Shown here: positions 6,064 through 10,282 of the stretch, in pieces
How positions within the stretch are numbered: the stretch's first letter is position 1
Layout: each line of letters starts with the position of its first letter
Source of the DNA: Pseudomonadota bacterium
Lineage (GTDB): Bacteria > Myxococcota_A > Polyangia > Polyangiales > Polyangiaceae
Direction of reading: 5' to 3'
NCBI GenBank assembly: GCA_023411445.1
Contig: JAEYOT010000759.1
Coordinates: 1-10,282, forward strand
DNA: 10,282 nucleotides
Notes under the pieces: model-generated
Database searches by the model: none
What the model was told of the DNA's origin: nothing
What the model saw: the letters and a program-made list of their open reading frames with translations, nothing else
Made by a program: the position numbers and the translations under genes

Positions 6064-7770
6064 TTACGGCGCGTGGAAGATCACGCGCTCGAAGGCGCCC
6101 GACTCGTTCAGATCTTCTTCCCGACCGCAGCGCCAGCCGCCGCGGAGCGAGCCGCTACTGAGGTGCCAGCACAGGCGCCGATCGCCGCCAGTGCCGGAAG
6201 GGCTCAAGCCGCTGTCGACCACGTCGCAGCTGTTGAGCTGGACGCCCTCCCCCGCTGGCGCAAAACCCCAAGCCAGCGCCGCGCTGTGGTACCAACCGAC
6301 ACCGTTCGCTTCGTGCGTCTCCTGCTCGCCGCTCGTGGCGAACAACACGTCCGCGCGCGGAGCGTGAGCCGCTAGCCGCAGGCTGGTAGCGCCGGATTGG
6401 CGGCACGCCAGGAGCAGCTGCCCGCCCGAGCATTTCTGCAGCACCGCGCTCAGCGGCACGTCCTCCCCGTAGCGACCGCTGAAGCACTCAGTCCAGCCGA
6501 GGAGCGAGGAGGTCGGCACGTTCTGCTGGACGCCGCTGAACGTGAGCAGCTCGCCGCACGTCCCGTTGAGGCACGATTTGCCTGCCGGGCAAGGTTTGTT
6601 GCACGCGCCGCAGTGCTGCGAGTCCGAGCGCGTGTCGACCTCACAGCCGTCTCTGAGCTTGTCGCCGTTGCAGTCTTGGAAGCCGGTGGTGCAGGCGCCG
6701 CTGCACTTGCCGGCACTGCACGCGCGGCTGATGTGGTTGCTGGAGCAGCGCAAGCCGCAGCCGCCGCAGTTGTTCACGTCGCTGCGCGAGTCCGACTCGC
6801 AGCCGTCGGAGAGCTTGTCGCCGTTGCAGTCGGCGAAGTTGTCGTGGCACGCGCCGTCGCAGGTGCCGCCGTTGCAGCTGCGTTGGATGTGATTCGTCGA
6901 GCAGGCCAGCTCGCAGCCGCCGCAGTTGTCCACGTCCGTGTCGATGCGCGTCTCGCAGCCGTCGGCTTGCTTGTCGCTGTTGCAGTCGTCGTAGCCCGCC
7001 CTGCAAGTGCCATCGCAGCGCCCGCTGCAGCTGCGGGTCGCCATGTTTTGGCTGGAGCAGGAGATGCCGCAGCCGCGGCAGTTGTTCGGGTCGTCGTACA
7101 GGTTCGTTTCGCAGCCGATGGCGTCGTCGCAGTCTGCCGTCCAGCCATCGCAGACGCAGACGCCCTGCTCGCAGTGCCGATTCGGCCCGCGCTCGCAGTC
7201 GTCGATGGCCTGGTAGTCGGAGCCGTTGCCGTTGCAGGTGGCGGCTACCTCGTCGATGCACACCGGACGATTCGGCGCACACACGCCGGGTTCGCACTTG
7301 GCCGTCGCGACGTCACAGAACTGGTCGCCGGCGCACACCTGGCGCACGAAGGTGCCCGTGCCTTGTGCGTTGCAGATCCGTAGCGTGTTCTGCTGGCACA
7401 GCGCGATGCCGGGGACGCACACCTGCACCGAGACGCACTTCCCTTCTTTGCAAACCGAGTCCGGCAAGCACGGCACCTGCGGGCTGCACTGCGGCACGCC
7501 GCCGCTCCCGGTGCCAGCCGTCAGCGGCGCCCCTGCGCTCCCGGCGCCACCGAAACCCGAGCCGCTCGCGCTCCCGCCTACGCTCGAGCCCGCCTGCACG
7601 GGGGTCCCGGCGGCTGCGTTGCCCCCCGTGCTGCCAAAGCTGCTGCCTCCGACCTCCTCGTCCAGCTCGCCGACGGCGAGGTTGCCGCGACCGCCGCACG
7701 CAGCGGCGCTTGCGACGCTCAAAGCAACCCACGCGACCCCACGCCCCCAGCTCCTCGCTGCGTTTGCCAT
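6064..7770 (-). CDS. Cys-rich tandem-repeat lipoprotein
   Basis: The product is 568 residues. A short hydrophobic N-terminus ends in A-A-A-C25-G-G, a plausible but imperfect lipobox, so lipid anchoring in the envelope is likely. Residues 26-92 are a Gly/Ser/Ala linker. Residues 95-205 hold Cys pairs of a different spacing. Residues 209-405 hold four tandem Cys-rich units with a period of 50-52 residues, pattern D-C-N-G-D-x-x-x-D-G-C-E ... D-x-x-N-C-G-G-C ... C ... C ... C. This repeat style is common in secreted proteins of myxobacteria. The Asp/Asn-rich D-C-N-G-D segments could bind Ca2+, which is inference. Residues 409-568 form a separate C-terminal domain with many Trp and Cys (L-A-A-H-A-P-R-A-D-V-L-F, R-L-C-W-H, G-G-W-R-C-G, E-R-V-I-F-H), a module I have seen in other surface proteins without known function. 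Upstream lies GGGTGA, a modest ribosome site. It may be the last gene of an operon with the next two. Confidence 0.88.
   Translation of the reverse strand: MANAARSWGRGVAWVALSVASAAACGGRGNLAVGELDEEVGGSSFGSTGGNAAAGTPVQAGSSVGGSASGSGFGGAGSAGAPLTAGTGSGGVPQCSPQVPCLPDSVCKEGKCVSVQVCVPGIALCQQNTLRICNAQGTGTFVRQVCAGDQFCDVATAKCEPGVCAPNRPVCIDEVAATCNGNGSDYQAIDDCERGPNRHCEQGVCVCDGWTADCDDAIGCETNLYDDPNNCRGCGISCSSQNMATRSCSGRCDGTCRAGYDDCNSDKQADGCETRIDTDVDNCGGCELACSTNHIQRSCNGGTCDGACHDNFADCNGDKLSDGCESDSRSDVNNCGGCGLRCSSNHISRACSAGKCSGACTTGFQDCNGDKLRDGCEVDTRSDSQHCGACNKPCPAGKSCLNGTCGELLTFSGVQQNVPTSSLLGWTECFSGRYGEDVPLSAVLQKCSGGQLLLACRQSGATSLRLAAHAPRADVLFATSGEQETHEANGVGWYHSAALAWGFAPAGEGVQLNSCDVVDSGLSPSGTGGDRRLCWHLSSGSLRGGWRCGREEDLNESGAFERVIFHAP
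6556..7146 (-). repeat. Four in-frame tandem repeats of about 156 bp
   Basis: Corresponding aromatic residues (W210, Y260, F312, F364) are 50-52 codons apart, marking four units within the lipoprotein gene. Units 3 and 4 keep near-identical DNA such as GAGCTTGTCGCCGTTGCAGTC (+ strand, near 6656 and 6811), so the expansion looks recent enough for DNA-level similarity to survive. All units stay in frame, consistent with a protein-level repeat rather than a mobile or CRISPR-type repeat. Confidence 0.82.
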
Positions 7771-7867
7771 GCTTCACCCAATCCGACTGGAACGACCCGC
7801 GTGCCAACCCACGCCTACGCATCATAGCCAAATGCGCGGCGCGCACCCCAGGAGCCGCCGTCCCTAG
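7771..7867 (-). promoter_or_regulatory. 97-bp spacer between the two lipoprotein genes, with a sigma-54-like half match
   Basis: Read on the minus strand, TTGGCACG at 7807-7800 matches the -24 box of sigma-54 promoters. Ten bases after its GG is GT (7793-7792) where GC is normally required, so the -12 box is defective. A start site would fall about 10 bases before the ATG. A near-palindrome TGCGCG-G-CGCGCA lies at 7833-7845; on the minus strand it is followed by TTT and might act as a weak terminator or be incidental. Whether the spacer carries a promoter, a terminator or neither is open. Confidence 0.25.
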
Positions 7868-9541
7868 CTACGGCTCAATCTCCCCCGTGGAAAGGTTTAG
7901 TCGGAGCGGACGATGGTCGGGAGGATCGTGGCAAACGAGTTGAGGCGTCGCGCCGGCAACCTTGGCCTTCACCAGGCTGGCCAGCTGCTTGCCGAGCTCG
8001 AAGTTCGGCACGCGCGCGCCGAAGTAGCGGCGGCCCTCGCGAGTGAACTCCAAGAAGCTCAGTGAGCTTTGCCACTGGCTCTGGCCTTTGAGCGCGGCGC
8101 GGGTGGCGGGGTAATCGTAGTCGGGCGGCGCGTTGCGACCGAGCGTGTAGAGCAGCACGAACGGCGTGGGGCAGACGTCGACAGGTGGCCCCGGGAGGCG
8201 TAGCTCACGCTCGCGCACGGCGATCTCTTGCAGCGTGGGAAGCGGCTTTGTCGCAGGGCGCGTGTGCAACAGGTACTCGCGCTCCAGCACGCCGCGCCCT
8301 GTTGCATCCGGCGCGGTCACGCGCGCCACCGCCCAGTAGTCTCCGGGCGCGCGCGGCCAGAGGCCGAGGACTTGCGTCCGCTCCTGCGGGTGCTGAGCGA
8401 GCTGAGGCAAAGGGACGCGCGTCCACGGCGCCGTGAGCGGCTCGCTCGTGCTCGACCAGATCTCGCCCCACGGGCTGAGCGCGAGCAAGGAGCCGTCAGC
8501 CAAAACCCACAGCCTTTGCACGCCCTCCGGCACCGGGGCGGGCAGTTGCGACCATTGTTTGCCGTCGAAATGCGCAAAGTACTGTGCGGTGTGATGCTCG
8601 TTATCCGGCTTGGTCCACCAGCTCTTCACGGCTGCGACGAACACGTCGGTCGGTGAGCTGGCGGCGACGGCCGTCACCTCCCAGCTGCTCGCTTCGGCTC
8701 CCGACTCCCCGCCGGTACCCGGTAGCACGTCGGTCACTCCGCGAGCCCGCCCTGGCGCCCAGCGCACGACCACCGGCTCCATCTTCGTGCTCGCTGGATC
8801 GCAGCGCAGCCCCGCGACGACGACGTCTCCCGACGCGAAGGCGACGAAGCCGGCGGCGCGGATGGGGGTTACGCACAGGCTGAAGTCACCGCCGCGCTGG
8901 ACGGGATCGAACTGCGGCAACACAGCCCCCGGCGGGGCGCGAAACACGCGGAAGCGGGCGTCGAACAGCATGGCGGACTGCTCCAGCGCCAAGAAGCTGC
9001 CGGAGATCCAAGGCTGAATCGCGTCGACGAAGAAGCCGGGAGTCGTGGAGCGCTGCTTGCTCCATTGCTTGCCGTTCCACGACCACAGCGTGGAGAAACC
9101 GGTGCGCGCGTAAGGGTGCGTCGTCGAGAGCCATGCCGCGTCCGGCCAGCGCCCCGCGACCCCACCCGCTTCGAACATCTCGGTCGTCGGCAGCGGCAGC
9201 CCGCGCTTCAAGAGCGGATCTTGCTCCACCTCGTCACCGACCAGCGACAGCTCGATGCCCGAGGCCGAGACGAGAAAGCCTTGCGCGCCCACGCCATGGA
9301 GCGCGAGCCCGGCTGGCAGCTGCCCCAGCACCACGAATGGCGAAACCGGAGCTGGCGGCGCAACGTCGGGAGCGGGCTCGGGCGCCACACGGCCGCTGAC
9401 AGCGACGGCAGGGGCCGCTTGCTGCGGCGCCGACGGTGCTGCGGCGGGAGGCGGCGAGCCGCCGCAAGCCAGGAGCGAAACGGCACCCAGCAGGCTGGTG
9501 CGAGTGGTGTGACGGCTGCGAATGCTGTGGCTATGTCTCAT
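7868..9541 (-). CDS. Lipoprotein with probable beta-propeller-like domain, function unknown
   Basis: The product is 557 residues. A basic, Arg/His-rich start and hydrophobic core end in S-L-L-A-C26-G-G, a good lipobox, so this should be a lipid-anchored exported protein. Residues 29-67 are a Pro/Ala-rich linker. The rest contains spaced segments W-N-G-K-Q-W-S (about residue 155) and D-G-K-Q-W-S (about 320-330), and S-S-P-T-D-V-F-V-A-A and G-D-Y-W-A-V-A stretches. These resemble blade repeats of secreted propeller proteins of myxobacteria. I do not recognise a catalytic motif. The C-terminal 120 residues contain two Cys and may be a separate unit. Its ATG overlaps the stop of the upstream cytochrome gene (ATGA, 9538-9541), so the two are very likely translated in a coupled way. 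The Cys-rich lipoprotein gene follows after 97 bases. Confidence 0.82.
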   Translation of the reverse strand: MRHSHSIRSRHTTRTSLLGAVSLLACGGSPPPAAAPSAPQQAAPAVAVSGRVAPEPAPDVAPPAPVSPFVVLGQLPAGLALHGVGAQGFLVSASGIELSLVGDEVEQDPLLKRGLPLPTTEMFEAGGVAGRWPDAAWLSTTHPYARTGFSTLWSWNGKQWSKQRSTTPGFFVDAIQPWISGSFLALEQSAMLFDARFRVFRAPPGAVLPQFDPVQRGGDFSLCVTPIRAAGFVAFASGDVVVAGLRCDPASTKMEPVVVRWAPGRARGVTDVLPGTGGESGAEASSWEVTAVAASSPTDVFVAAVKSWWTKPDNEHHTAQYFAHFDGKQWSQLPAPVPEGVQRLWVLADGSLLALSPWGEIWSSTSEPLTAPWTRVPLPQLAQHPQERTQVLGLWPRAPGDYWAVARVTAPDATGRGVLEREYLLHTRPATKPLPTLQEIAVRERELRLPGPPVDVCPTPFVLLYTLGRNAPPDYDYPATRAALKGQSQWQSSLSFLEFTREGRRYFGARVPNFELGKQLASLVKAKVAGATPQLVCHDPPDHRPLRLNLSTGEIEP

Positions 9542-10282
9542 GGCTGGACCTCGAGGGTTCCGTGCGCGAGCTCGATTTCGCCCGCCACGACGCTGTCTTC
9601 ATCACGCTCGGAGCGCGGGTGCTCGACCCGCTGGTAAGCAACGCGCCAGCTGATGGGCAAGGCCCGCGCAGCGTCGCCCAGCTCCAGCTCGACCGTAACC
9701 GGAGCCGCCAACGGGCGATCGTCCGAAACGACCTCGCGCAGGGCGACGCCGAACGGGCTTGGGACGCGCCGGAAGTGGCGCGCCAAGAAGCGCCGCTTTG
9801 CCGCGAGGACTTGCCACTCGGCCCCGATGGCTTCGGCTGAGACCTCCAGCCGGCGGAACAGATCGCCCGTGGGCACGGCGTGGCCCGCGCGGCGCGGCGT
9901 GAGGGTGACGCGCACGCGTCCGCCCTCACGCTCCGCCCGTAGCTGAAGCGCGCCCTGCACCAGCGCGCGATCGTAGCCGCCCGGGAAGGCGTGGCTGCGG
10001 TGGCCGGCTGCCGCGCGCGGCATGTGACACTCGGCGCACGCCAGGCCCGCTTCGGCAGAGCGGGCGTGCTCGCTGATGGTGCTCTGCATCAGCTCCGGTC
10101 GCCGCGCGGCGCTCTCCGGGAGCTCGAACTCGTGACAGGCCGCGCACGCCGCGCTCCCTTCGAGCCTGGCGTCGCGCAGCAGCGGGTGTGGAGCGTCGCG
10201 CGCGTCCGTACGACGGCTGGTGGCGAGCTCATCGCCGAGCAGGTGGCACGTCACACAGCCGACGCCGAGCGCAGCCGCGCTC
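9538..10282 (-). CDS. Multihaem c-type cytochrome, 5'-truncated by the window edge
   Basis: The frame runs off the right edge; 248 codons are present before TGA at 9538-9540. Three C-x-x-C-H haem-attachment motifs are visible: C-V-T-C-H (10243-10257), C-A-A-C-H (10132-10146) and C-A-E-C-H (10024-10038), the last followed by M-P. Reading back to the edge adds S-A-A-A-L-G-V-G before the first motif, so the GTG at 10254 lies inside a haem motif and is not the start. After the haem region comes G-H-A-V-P-T-G-D (9862-9885), a motif seen in multihaem cytochromes where the His may ligate a haem, followed by a beta-rich C-terminal part. The protein should be periplasmic or extracytoplasmic after haem attachment and act in electron transfer; partners are unknown. 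More haem motifs are expected upstream. It overlaps the next lipoprotein gene by 4 bases. Confidence 0.87.
   Translation of the reverse strand, partial: SAAALGVGCVTCHLLGDELATSRRTDARDAPHPLLRDARLEGSAACAACHEFELPESAARRPELMQSTISEHARSAEAGLACAECHMPRAAAGHRSHAFPGGYDRALVQGALQLRAEREGGRVRVTLTPRRAGHAVPTGDLFRRLEVSAEAIGAEWQVLAAKRRFLARHFRRVPSPFGVALREVVSDDRPLAAPVTVELELGDAARALPISWRVAYQRVEHPRSERDEDSVVAGEIELAHGTLEVQP

Noticed and set aside
6556..7146. CRISPR-like regular repeats
   Set aside because: The period is about 156 bp, the repeats are imperfect and stay in frame, and they encode Cys-rich protein units.
6397..7383. 328-residue plus-strand open frame opposite the Cys-rich repeats
   Set aside because: It is an Ala/Val-rich mirror of the repetitive minus-strand gene, which has a lipobox and ordered Cys repeats. 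The antisense frame is a composition artefact.

Overview
The window is GC-rich throughout. Its reading frames, especially the two lipoproteins with Gly/Ser- or Pro/Ala-rich linkers and the Cys-rich D-C-N/G-C-E tandem repeats, look like a myxobacterium-type genome (Myxococcota, possibly Polyangiales). That placement is inferred from protein style, not from a marker gene. I see no tRNA, rRNA, transposase, integrase or CRISPR array.

Layout, left to right. (1) 3-830 (+): end of a secreted-type, aldose-epimerase-like (DUF4380-like) protein, probably cut by the window edge. (2) 831-1835 (-): a stand-alone class I terpene synthase, convergent with gene 1; the two stop codons abut in the sequence TGATCA. 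(3) 1836-2203: divergent control region with two small perfect inverted repeats, then a 17-bp interrupted hairpin and a second short hairpin in the probable kup leader. (4) 2204-4144 (+): kup, a KUP-family potassium transporter. (5) 4145-4455: intergenic, with several small inverted repeats and a short direct repeat. (6) 4456-6057 (+): GT-C-type membrane glycosyltransferase. (7) 6064-7770 (-): Cys-rich repeat lipoprotein, convergent with the glycosyltransferase across 6 bp. (8) 7868-9541 (-): second lipoprotein, possibly a beta-propeller. (9) 9538-10282 (-): multihaem c-type cytochrome, running off the window.

The firmest functional grouping is on the minus strand at the right. The cytochrome and the propeller-like lipoprotein overlap by 4 bases (ATGA), so they are almost certainly cotranscribed and translationally coupled. 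The Cys-rich lipoprotein follows 97 bases later in the same direction and may belong to the same operon. All three products should be exported, which suggests an envelope module with a redox component, but its substrate cannot be read from the sequence. The terpene synthase has no P450, methyltransferase or prenyl-diphosphate synthase beside it in this window. Kup and the glycosyltransferase look like ordinary envelope and housekeeping genes.

The best leads for something undescribed are the structured leader upstream of kup, the departure from the usual Arg-Tyr pair in the terpene synthase, and the coupled cytochrome-lipoprotein pair. I found no complete, clearly novel multi-gene system.
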